NCBI GenBank assembly: GCA_023461135.1
Contig: JAEWNX010000173.1
Coordinates: forward strand, 1-12,240
Source of the DNA: Pseudomonadota bacterium
GTDB lineage: Bacteria; Pseudomonadota; Alphaproteobacteria; Caulobacterales; Aquidulcibacteraceae
Reading direction: 5' to 3'
DNA: 12,240 nt
Shown here: positions 1-5,396 of the stretch, piece after piece
Numbering within the stretch: the first letter of the stretch is position 1
Layout of the letters: each line of letters begins with the position of its first letter
Notes under the pieces: generated by a model
Database searches by the model: none
Seen by the model: the letters and a program-made list of their open reading frames with translations, nothing else
Told to the model about the DNA's origin: nothing
Translations under genes and position numbers: made by a program

Positions 1-776
1 CCACCGATCCGAACGCGACGTTCGAAGCGCCGCCGCAAGATCCGTTCGCGCAAGCGCCCGCCGAAGGCATGGCGTCCGAAACGCCCGCGCCCGACGGCGC
101 GCCCATCGCGCAGAACGCAACGCCGACGCCAGTCGTCGCCGGCCCCCTGCCCGCACGCAACGTCTCGCTCGAATCCGCCGCGCAATCCGGCAATCTCACG
201 GCGCAATACGAACTGGGCATCCAGCGCGTCGCCGCCGGCCACACGCAGGAAGGCGTTGGCCTGTTGCGCCGCGCCGCCGACCGCGGTTTCCCGATGGCGC
301 AATATCGCCTCGCTAAAATCTACGAACGCGGCGAAGGCGTGCAAACCGATCTCGCCGTCGCGCGCCAATGGACCGAACGCGCCGCCGCCGGCGGCAATCG
401 CCGCGCCATGCACGATCTCGGCGTCTTCTTCGCCCGCGGCGAAGGCGCGCCGCTGGACGAAGCCGCCGCCTTCCGCTGGTTCAGACAAGCCGCCGAGCTC
501 GGCGTGGCCGACAGCCAGTACAATCTCGGCGTCCTCTACCAGCAAGGCCGCGGCGTGAACGCGAGCGCGTCCGAAGCGCTGTTCTGGTTCCTGGTCGCCG
601 CGCGCCAAGGCGACAGCGACGCCCGCACGCGCGCAAGCGCGCTCGAAGGCCAACTGCAACCGAACCAGATCGAGCAAGCCCGCGCGCGCGCGCAAGCCTT
701 CCGCCCGCGCGCCGCGAGTGGCGTCGCCAACGGCGATTTCGGCCCGCGCCCGTGGGCGAGCCGGCCGGCGACCTAG
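1..776 (+). CDS. Sel1-repeat protein, C-terminal part (PodJ-like)
   Basis: This is the 3' end of a longer gene: the frame is open to the window edge, so the true start lies upstream. Residue numbers here count from the Met at base 69. A Pro/Ala-rich low-complexity linker is followed by about four Sel1-type helical repeats (roughly residues 34-70, 71-107, 108-143 and 144-180). They carry the usual signature, for example AQYRLAKIYERGEGV, MHDLGVFFARGEGA and SQYNLGVLYQQGRGV, and end in a short Arg/Ala-rich tail. Sel1 repeats are protein-interaction solenoids. In Caulobacterales a disordered linker followed by Sel1 repeats is typical of the periplasmic end of the polar organiser PodJ and related envelope proteins. 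PodJ identity is inference, because any coiled coil and membrane segment would lie outside the window. The stop codon shares a CTAG with the stop of the convergent sigma factor gene. Confidence 0.85.
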   Translation, partial: TDPNATFEAPPQDPFAQAPAEGMASETPAPDGAPIAQNATPTPVVAGPLPARNVSLESAAQSGNLTAQYELGIQRVAAGHTQEGVGLLRRAADRGFPMAQYRLAKIYERGEGVQTDLAVARQWTERAAAGGNRRAMHDLGVFFARGEGAPLDEAAAFRWFRQAAELGVADSQYNLGVLYQQGRGVNASASEALFWFLVAARQGDSDARTRASALEGQLQPNQIEQARARAQAFRPRAASGVANGDFGPRPWASRPAT

Positions 777-1474
777 CTCGCTTCAGCCGCCAGTCGCGCC
801 AGCACCGCTTCGGTGATCCGATCGCAGCGCGCGCCCAGGAATGGGAACGCATCCGAGAGCGTGGCCGCCAACCGCTGACTCAACGCTGCGCGCAAAAGGC
901 GCCGCGCGCGATGCAACCGCGTCTTTACCGTCTCCTCGCGCACGTCGAGACAGGCCGCCGTTTCGGCGATGCTGCACTCCTCCACGTCGCGCATGATGAA
1001 CACGAGCCGGAACGGTTCGGGCAGTTCGTCGATAGCCGTCTCGATCAGCCGCCGCACTTGAGCCCGCGCCACGTCGGCTTCCGGCGTCGCCGCGGGGTCT
1101 GTTCCAGGGAACATGATCACATGAGCTCCAGCGCCTTGCGCGGCTTCGACCGCCTCCAGACCCACGAGGTCTTTGCGCTTCCGCAATCTGCCATTGGCCT
1201 CGTTGAGCGTGATGCGGGTGAGCCAGGTGAAGACGCTCGACTCGCCGCGAAACGAGCCAATATTGGCGAACGCGCGGACATACGCCTCCTGCACCACGTC
1301 TTCCGCTTCGGCCTCGTCATGCATGACAGCGCGTGCAACGCGGAACAGGCGCTGATTGCCTCTGCGCATGATGGCGCGGAAGGCCCCGCGCTCGCCGGCC
1401 TGCGCGCGCCGGACGAGTTCGGTCTCTTCCAACGCCTCGAAATCGACGTGAGGGGCAGCGCCGGGCGCGGGCAT
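773..1474 (-). CDS. ECF-family RNA polymerase sigma factor
   Basis: This 233-residue protein has the two conserved sigma-70 regions of ECF factors. Region 2 spans about residues 22-98, including DEAEAEDVVQEAYVRAF and FTWLTRITLNEANGRLR. Region 4 spans about 142-196, including LPEPFRLVFIMRDVEE and the helix-turn-helix ETVKTRLHRARRLLR. Region 3 is replaced by a short linker. A tail of about 37 residues follows region 4 (PFLGARCDRI). Its three cysteines (about 167, 175 and 217) are all in region 4 or the tail. I chose the ATG at 1474 because AAAGGAG sits 5 nt before it (1486-1480); an in-frame Met 15 codons upstream lacks this and would lie upstream of the -10 box proposed here. No anti-sigma gene is adjacent. 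The gene follows folE on the same strand by 57 bp, but a GGAAC-type promoter in that gap suggests its own, possibly autoregulated, transcription. The ECF subgroup was not assigned. Confidence 0.9.
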   Translation of the reverse strand: MPAPGAAPHVDFEALEETELVRRAQAGERGAFRAIMRRGNQRLFRVARAVMHDEAEAEDVVQEAYVRAFANIGSFRGESSVFTWLTRITLNEANGRLRKRKDLVGLEAVEAAQGAGAHVIMFPGTDPAATPEADVARAQVRRLIETAIDELPEPFRLVFIMRDVEECSIAETAACLDVREETVKTRLHRARRLLRAALSQRLAATLSDAFPFLGARCDRITEAVLARLAAEAS

Positions 1475-1496
1475 CTCATCTCCTTTGGTCCAATGT

Positions 1497-1525
1497 ATTG
1501 GATGAGCGTTGGGCCACAAGGTTCC
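1497..1525 (-). promoter_or_regulatory. Candidate ECF-type promoter for the sigma factor gene
   Basis: On the minus strand GGAAC (1525-1521) is followed by a 16-nt spacer and CATCCAAT (1504-1497). The -10 core CATC differs by one base from the CGTC/CGTT expected after GGAAC-N16/17 in alphaproteobacterial ECF promoters. A start point 6-8 nt further on would give a leader of about 20 nt, with AAAGGAG in place. The -10 element overlaps the palindrome TCCAATACATTGGA (minus strand, 1502-1489), a possible operator. The same GGAAC-N16-CRTCCAAT pattern precedes the Rieske oxidoreductase gene. Confidence 0.5.
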
Positions 1526-1531
1526 GGGCCA

Positions 1532-2167
1532 TTAGCGGCCAAGCAGCCGCAAAACCTCGCCGCGCGCGCCGTCCTGCTGCAGATATAAGCCGCGAAAGCA
1601 GCTCGTCACCAGCGATGCGCCATGTTTACGCACGCCGCGTGAGGACATGCATTCATGCGCTGCGTCCACCACCACGGCCACGCCGCGCGGCTGCAACGCC
1701 CGCTCGATGGCGTCCGCGATCTCCGCCGTCAGGCGCTCCTGGATCTGCAGCCGCTTGGAAAGCGCATCGACAAGCCGCGCCAGCTTGGAAATCCCCACCA
1801 CGCGGTTCGTCGGCAGATACGCAACGTGTGCGACGCCCCGGATGGGCGCCATATGGTGTTCGCACACCGATTCCACGGCGATGTCGCGCAGCACCACTGC
1901 CTGGTCGTAGCCGCCCACCTCGGTGAACGTGCGGTTCAGCAGCGAAACCGGATCGACGCTGTAGCCCCCGAACCATTCCTCGTACGCGCGCACCACCCGC
2001 GCCGGCGTCTGCAGCAGACCTTCGCGGTCGGCGCGATCGCCGGCCCACCGGATCAGCGTGCGCACCGCTTCCTCCGCCTGCGCGCGCGAGGGCCGCAGCG
2101 GCGCGGCCGTCGTCGTGGATGCGTCGTCGGAGCCAAGGTCGAAGGTCGTGTGCAGCGTATCCAGCAT
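1532..2167 (-). CDS. folE: GTP cyclohydrolase I (type IA)
   Basis: FolE converts GTP to 7,8-dihydroneopterin triphosphate, the first step of tetrahydrofolate/pterin synthesis, as a cytosolic Zn-dependent decamer. The 211-residue protein has normal family length. It shows the hallmark [10 protein letters not shown] at 102-111, giving Zn ligands Cys102 and His105. The third ligand is Cys173 in [10 protein letters not shown], with the conserved RLQIQERLT stretch at 139-147. The N-terminal 25 residues are a variable Thr/Asp/Ala-rich leader, and the catalytic T-fold begins after about residue 30. The ATG at 2167 is preceded by GAGGTG at a suitable distance. Head to head with the Rieske oxidoreductase gene, it shares a 101-bp divergent control region. 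Downstream on the same strand lies the ECF sigma factor, so some co-transcription is possible. Confidence 0.96.
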   Translation of the reverse strand: MLDTLHTTFDLGSDDASTTTAAPLRPSRAQAEEAVRTLIRWAGDRADREGLLQTPARVVRAYEEWFGGYSVDPVSLLNRTFTEVGGYDQAVVLRDIAVESVCEHHMAPIRGVAHVAYLPTNRVVGISKLARLVDALSKRLQIQERLTAEIADAIERALQPRGVAVVVDAAHECMSSRGVRKHGASLVTSCFRGLYLQQDGARGEVLRLLGR

Positions 2168-2179
2168 GTCTCACCTCGT

Positions 2180-2252
2180 ATTGGACGCGCATTCGATGGC
2201 CGGCGACGCGATAGGTTCCGCCGGGAACGTCTGCACCGCTGCCGCGTCCAAT
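2180..2252. promoter_or_regulatory. Divergent control region with perfect 10-bp inverted repeat
   Basis: ATTGGACGCG (2180-2189) and CGCGTCCAAT (2243-2252) are exact reverse complements flanking the middle of the folE/Rieske gap. Between them GTTCC-gccg-GGAAC (2215-2228) is a second inverted repeat, which puts a GGAAC box on each strand. On the + strand the spacing fits an ECF promoter. On the - strand GGAAC lies 27 nt from CGTC, which is too far for one. The region may therefore hold an operator, or one functional promoter with a mirrored copy. No clear sigma-70 promoter for folE was recognised. Confidence 0.45.
2224..2252 (+). promoter_or_regulatory. Candidate ECF-type promoter for the Rieske oxidoreductase gene
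   Basis: GGAAC (2224-2228), a 16-nt spacer, then CGTC (2245-2248) extended as CGTCCAAT match the alphaproteobacterial GGAAC-N16/17-CGTY ECF pattern. A start point about 6-8 nt after CGTC would fall just before the strong AAAGGAGG (2256-2263). That makes a very short leader and rules out the ATG at 2251 as the main start. The element resembles the one upstream of the nearby sigma factor gene in both spacing and the CCAAT extension. Confidence 0.6.
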
Positions 2253-2268
2253 GATAAAGGAGGGCGCA

Positions 2269-3807
2269 ATGGGTTCACAGCAGGCGGCACACGGACCGGA
2301 CTTCGCCTCAGGCGTGCCCGCCGCCGAAATCGGCGAAGGCGCAACCCTGGCCGGCCGCACCGGCGAAGAACCGATCCTCGTCTCCCGCCGCGAAGGGCGC
2401 TTCTTCGCCGTCAGCGGCGCGTGCACGCATTATGGCGGACCGCTTGCCGAGGGCATCGTTGCGCACGATCACGTGCGTTGTCCCTGGCACCACGCCTGCT
2501 TCGATCTGCGCACCGGCGAGGCGACCGCCGCGCCCGCCTTCGCCCCGCTCGCGCGTTGGCGCGTCGATGTTGAAGGCGAGCGCCTCTTCGTGCGCGCACG
2601 CATTGAGGACGAACCTGCCGCGCCCCGCGCGCCGCGCCAGCAGCCCGCGCGCATTATCATTGTGGGCGGCGGCGCTGCGGGCTTCGCCGCGGCCGATGCG
2701 CTGCGGCGCAAAGGCTTCTCCGGGACGCTGACGCTGCTCAGCGCCGACGCTTCGGCCCCTTACGATCGGCCGAACCTCTCCAAGGATTATCTCGCCGGCA
2801 CGGCGCCCGAAGAATGGATTCCGCTCAAGGACGACGCCTATTATCGCGATCGCGCCATCGATCTGCGGCTCGATACCGAAGCTGCCGCGCTCGACGCCGC
2901 CAAGGGCGAACTGATCACGCGCGCTGGCGAAACCTTGGCTTTCGACGCGCTCCTGCTCGCCACCGGCGCCTCCCCCGTCCGCATTGCGCAACCAGGGTTC
3001 GATCTTCCCAACGTCCATATCCTGCGCAGCCTGGCCGATGCGCGCGCTCTCATCGCCCGCGCCCAGACGAGCCGCAGCGCCGCCATTGTCGGCGCTGGCT
3101 TCATCGGGCTTGAGGCCGCCGCCGCGCTGCGCGCGCGCGGGCTCGATGTCCACGTGATCGCGCCCGACGAAGTGCCGCTGCAGCGTATCCTAGGACTGGA
3201 AGTCGGCGCCTTCGTGCGCCGCCTGCACGAAGACCAAGGCGTGCGTTTTCAACTGAGCGCAACGGCCGAGACGTTCGACGGGCGCCGCCTCACTCTCAGC
3301 ACGGGCCAACACGTCGACGCCGACTTCGTCATCCTCGGCGTCGGCGTGCGGCCGAACATCCAGCTCGCTGCCGCCGCCGGGCTGGCCGTCAACGCCGGCG
3401 TCGAGGTCGACGCATATCTGCGCACCAGCGCGCCCAACGTGTTCGCCGCCGGCGACATCGCGCGCTATCGCGATGCGCGCCTCGGCGAGGCCATCCGCAT
3501 CGAACATTGGGTCGCCGCCCAGCGCCAAGGCCAGACCGCCGCAGCCAATATGCTGGGCGAAGCTCTCCCCTTCACCGACGCGCCGTTCTTCTGGAGCAAT
3601 CACTACGACCACAACATCCGCTATGTCGGCCACGCGGCTGGATGGGACGAACTCAACATCGACGGCTCCATCGCCGCCGGCGACTTCACGGCGCGCTATC
3701 TCCGCGACGGCCGGCTGCTCGCCGCCGCCTCGGTCGGCCGCGACCGCGAAAGCGTCGCCATCCACGAGGAGATGAACGCCGCCCGCGCAGGCGCCTTCGC
3801 GTCTTGA
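2269..3807 (+). CDS. Rieske [2Fe-2S] domain fused to FAD-dependent pyridine nucleotide oxidoreductase (AIFL-like)
   Basis: The 512-residue protein joins two modules. The N-terminal Rieske ferredoxin domain (about 12-112) has cluster ligands Cys52/His54 in CTHYGG and Cys71/His74 in CPWHHACF. The second is a two-dinucleotide-fold oxidoreductase (about 127-512). It has an FAD-binding IVGGGAAGFAAADAL at 131-145, an NAD(P)H-binding VGAGFIGLEAA at 274-284, an ATG motif at 231-233, and the second FAD contact NVFAAGDIA near 390-398. This is the layout of apoptosis-inducing-factor-like and ferredoxin-reductase-type enzymes, which pass electrons from NAD(P)H through FAD to an Fe-S carrier; here the carrier may be the fused Rieske domain. 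The start at 2269 is set by AAAGGAGG 5 nt upstream. No signal peptide is seen, so it is probably cytosolic. It overlaps the following membrane hydroxylase gene (TTGA). The physiological acceptor is unknown. Confidence 0.93.
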   Translation: MGSQQAAHGPDFASGVPAAEIGEGATLAGRTGEEPILVSRREGRFFAVSGACTHYGGPLAEGIVAHDHVRCPWHHACFDLRTGEATAAPAFAPLARWRVDVEGERLFVRARIEDEPAAPRAPRQQPARIIIVGGGAAGFAAADALRRKGFSGTLTLLSADASAPYDRPNLSKDYLAGTAPEEWIPLKDDAYYRDRAIDLRLDTEAAALDAAKGELITRAGETLAFDALLLATGASPVRIAQPGFDLPNVHILRSLADARALIARAQTSRSAAIVGAGFIGLEAAAALRARGLDVHVIAPDEVPLQRILGLEVGAFVRRLHEDQGVRFQLSATAETFDGRRLTLSTGQHVDADFVILGVGVRPNIQLAAAAGLAVNAGVEVDAYLRTSAPNVFAAGDIARYRDARLGEAIRIEHWVAAQRQGQTAAANMLGEALPFTDAPFFWSNHYDHNIRYVGHAAGWDELNIDGSIAAGDFTARYLRDGRLLAAASVGRDRESVAIHEEMNAARAGAFAS

Positions 3808-4787
3808 TCGCGCTCGCCGTCTTCGCCGCCGCGGCGCTGCTCGCCTTCTGGGACTCGCGCCGCCACGCCTATGACAGCGATGCGCACTGGCGCGCCGAAG
3901 TGCGCATCAGCCTGACACTCGGCGCCGCTGCGCTCTTGATCGAGCTCGCGCTCCCCGCGCGCGCCAGCCCGACAGCCTGGCCTGCCGGCGTATTGCTCGC
4001 GCTCGGCGTTTTTCTCGCCGACGACTTTCTCTATTACGTCAGCCATCGTTTGGCGCACCGCGTAAGCTTCTTTTGGGCTTCGCACGCCGTGCATCACTCG
4101 CCCGTGCGCTATGACCTGTTCACGGGCCTGCGCCAACCCCCAACATGGCTCTTGACCCCGGCCGCCGCCGCGCCCGTTCTGTTGCTCACGCTGGGCGCCC
4201 CGCCCGCGCTCGTGGCGGCCTCAGCGACGCTGCGCGCGCTGCACCATTTTCTGATCCACACCGAGCGTGTGCGCCGCCTGCCGCGCTGGCTCGAGCACAT
4301 CTTCAACACGCCCTCGCATCACCGCGTGCATCATTCCGCAGAGCCGGCGTTCCTCGACAAGAATTTCGGCGGCGTCTTGATCGTATGGGATCGCCTGTTC
4401 GGCACCTTCTGCGCAGAACCAGCGCATGGCGTTCAGCGCTACGGCCTCGTCCACGCCGCCGGCCCTGGCGCGCTCGCCGCGTTCGCCGACCCATGGCGGC
4501 GCTTGTTCGCCAGAGTTGGAAACGCCCCGTCGCTTGCCCTGGCGCTCCGCACCCTCTTGGCCCCGCCGTCACACAACGCATGGACAAACGCGCCGCCTAA
4601 CGCCTTGCGAAGGGGGGATAGAATTCCCCTCTATCCTACACCTTCACACCGCCAACGCCTTGAATCCAAACAGGGCGCCTCCCGCACAATCCGACCGGCT
4701 TCACCTCATGCCATACTCCTCTCATCTCCTGCAGGGAGGCGTGAGGATCCAGCACCGAACCGCGCAGGAGATGTGGATCGAGCGTGA
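3804..4787 (+). CDS. Fatty acid hydroxylase / sterol desaturase family membrane protein
   Basis: This integral membrane protein belongs to the di-iron hydroxylase/desaturase superfamily. From the TTG at 3804 it has 327 residues. Hydrophobic segments lie near 1-15, 36-54, 62-80 and 113-140. The histidine clusters are HRLAH (81-85), HAVHH (94-98), HH-x3-H (147-152) and HHRVHH (172-177). This matches the iron-ligating HX3H, HXXHH and HXXHH pattern. Family members hydroxylate or desaturate lipids, sterols or carotenoids; the substrate here is unknown. The TTG overlaps the TGA of the Rieske gene (TTGA), which implies translational coupling. No other plausible in-frame start fits the N-terminus. 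Recognisable sequence stops around residue 258. The last 60 or so residues (from about base 4600) are Arg/Pro-rich and run into a hairpin-rich element, so the native stop has probably been lost. Confidence 0.85.
   Translation: MIALAVFAAAALLAFWDSRRHAYDSDAHWRAEVRISLTLGAAALLIELALPARASPTAWPAGVLLALGVFLADDFLYYVSHRLAHRVSFFWASHAVHHSPVRYDLFTGLRQPPTWLLTPAAAAPVLLLTLGAPPALVAASATLRALHHFLIHTERVRRLPRWLEHIFNTPSHHRVHHSAEPAFLDKNFGGVLIVWDRLFGTFCAEPAHGVQRYGLVHAAGPGALAAFADPWRRLFARVGNAPSLALALRTLLAPPSHNAWTNAPPNALRRGDRIPLYPTPSHRQRLESKQGASRTIRPASPHAILLSSPAGRREDPAPNRAGDVDRA
4599..4722. repeat. Short repeats and hairpin at the 3' end of the hydroxylase gene
   Basis: The 9-mer AACGCCTTG occurs at 4599-4607 and again at 4654-4662. 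Between them GGATAG (4616-4621) pairs with CTATCC (4631-4636) around a 9-nt loop, with a competing AGGGG/CCCCT pairing (4611-4615/4626-4630). No T tract follows, so this is not a standard intrinsic terminator. The stretch is nominally in the hydroxylase frame but encodes an atypical tail. Confidence 0.4.
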
Positions 4788-5082
4788 CGGGTCTGAACCT
4801 GGCGACAGCGACAGGCCCAGCTTCGGGGAGAGAAACGAAACCCGAAGGCGCCAGACGAAGGAGGACAAGGCATGAAGGTGGAGAAGTCGCGCCAGCGCGA
4901 TCCGTCGCCATCTCCTTGCAGTGCCCGGGAGCTTCGAACCGGTTCGCGGAGAGATGTCGTCCCGCGCGCCCATTCGGCTCCTGATGCTGACCTTGGTCTG
5001 CACGCCGACCGGCTATGGACGACAGGCGCTAAGAGGCGGCTTGAATCCCAGCGTCGCGGAACGGTGATGCGGTTGCGCATCA
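4723..5082 (+). other. Candidate structured RNA / relic mobile element (non-coding)
   Basis: I recognise no protein domain on either strand, but there is dense base-pairing potential. CATCTCCTGC/GCAGGAGATG (4723-4732/4764-4773) is a perfect 10-bp stem. CTGGCG/CGCCAG (4799-4804/4849-4854) encloses CTTCGGG/CCCGAAG (4821-4827/4841-4847). TCGCG-ccag-CGCGA (4887-4900) is flanked by GGAGA/TCTCC (4880-4884/4911-4915). CGAACCGGTTCG (4935-4946) is a perfect palindrome. TGATGCG-gttg-CGCATCA (5065-5082) is a tetraloop hairpin. This could be a structured RNA, the remains of a ribozyme-type or retro-element, or a dispersed intergenic repeat. The strand is a guess. It did not match what I know of tmRNA, RNase P, 6S, SRP or group II intron cores. 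Confidence 0.4.
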
Positions 5083-5178
5083 AGGGGAGCAGACCCTGCC
5101 GGCCCTCCGCCTCATCAACGCATGGTCCCCAAGGCCTCCTCGAACGCCTCAGACGTCCACCGGCGTAAAACGATCCGC

Positions 5179-5242
5179 GCAGGGCGCGCTACGGCAACCC
5201 CAGCACTACGTTTTCTGAGCGCTCCGCCGGAGCGCGCCCTGC
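5179..5242. repeat. 12-bp inverted repeat with overlapping alternative hairpin
   Basis: GCAGGGCGCGCT (5179-5190) and AGCGCGCCCTGC (5231-5242) are exact reverse complements around a 40-nt loop. Within the loop and right arm, GCGCTCC-gcc-GGAGCGC (5219-5235) forms a tight 7-bp hairpin that uses part of the right arm, so the two structures exclude each other. No run of T follows. It could be a mobile-element end or a switchable leader structure; the function is unknown. Confidence 0.5.
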
Positions 5243-5256
5243 TCTCCCGTTTTGGG

Positions 5257-5366
5257 AAGGCAATGAGGCAGTGGGCAACAGGGCGGTCGCGACGCGGCGC
5301 GCTCTCGCGAACGCGCGTTCGCTTCAAAGAACATATTGCCCTATTGCCCTACTGCCTTATTGCCCT
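5257..5366. repeat. Long imperfect inverted repeat with internal 8-bp tandem repeats
   Basis: The left arm 5257-5283 and right arm 5339-5366 pair over about 27 bp with three mismatches and one bulge. The right arm includes a tandem 8-mer array starting at 5334 (TATTGCCC, TATTGCCC, TACTGCCT, TATTGCCC). The loop contains the perfect 16-bp palindrome GCGAACGCGCGTTCGC (5307-5322). The whole structure ends 30 bp before the TTG start of the permease gene, so it lies in that gene's leader or promoter region. I recognised no sigma-70 promoter here. Confidence 0.6.
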
Positions 5367-5396
5367 ACGCAGCGGTCCCAACTCAGAGCTGGACAA

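Noticed and set aside
368..1588. A 406-codon open frame on the + strand across the Sel1 and sigma factor genes
   Set aside because: It is Arg-rich and antisense or out of frame to two genes with clear domains. Long shadow frames are expected in GC-rich DNA.
2184..2219. A second ECF promoter driving folE
   Set aside because: GGAAC and CGTC exist on the minus strand but are 27 nt apart, against 16-17 required, and the bases at the correct -35 distance do not match GGAAC.
1653..2426. A 257-codon minus-strand frame overlapping folE and the Rieske gene
   Set aside because: It is out of frame with folE, has no domain, and runs across the divergent promoter region.
4611..4637. Intrinsic terminator after the hydroxylase gene
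   Set aside because: There is a hairpin but no downstream T tract on either strand, and the hydroxylase frame continues through it.
4872..5168. Possible small protein of 98 residues in the gap after the hydroxylase gene
   Set aside because: GAGGACAAGG precedes an ATG, but the product is Arg/Ser/Pro-rich with no recognisable domain, and the DNA is dominated by hairpins. Kept as part of the non-coding element.
4723..5245. Group II intron, tmRNA, RNase P RNA or 6S RNA
   Set aside because: I could not find a domain V-like hairpin with the catalytic triad, a tag-peptide frame, the RNase P core motifs or a 6S-like long open stem. Only generic strong hairpins are visible.
4706..5327. Minus-strand open frames in the gap (4706-5083 and 5115-5327)
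   Set aside because: No domain, no convincing ribosome binding site and overlapping alternative frames. Opposite strands look equally open, as expected for GC-rich non-coding DNA.
5334..5365. CRISPR-like array
   Set aside because: The repeat unit is only 8 bp with no spacers; it is a simple tandem repeat within one arm of a larger inverted repeat.
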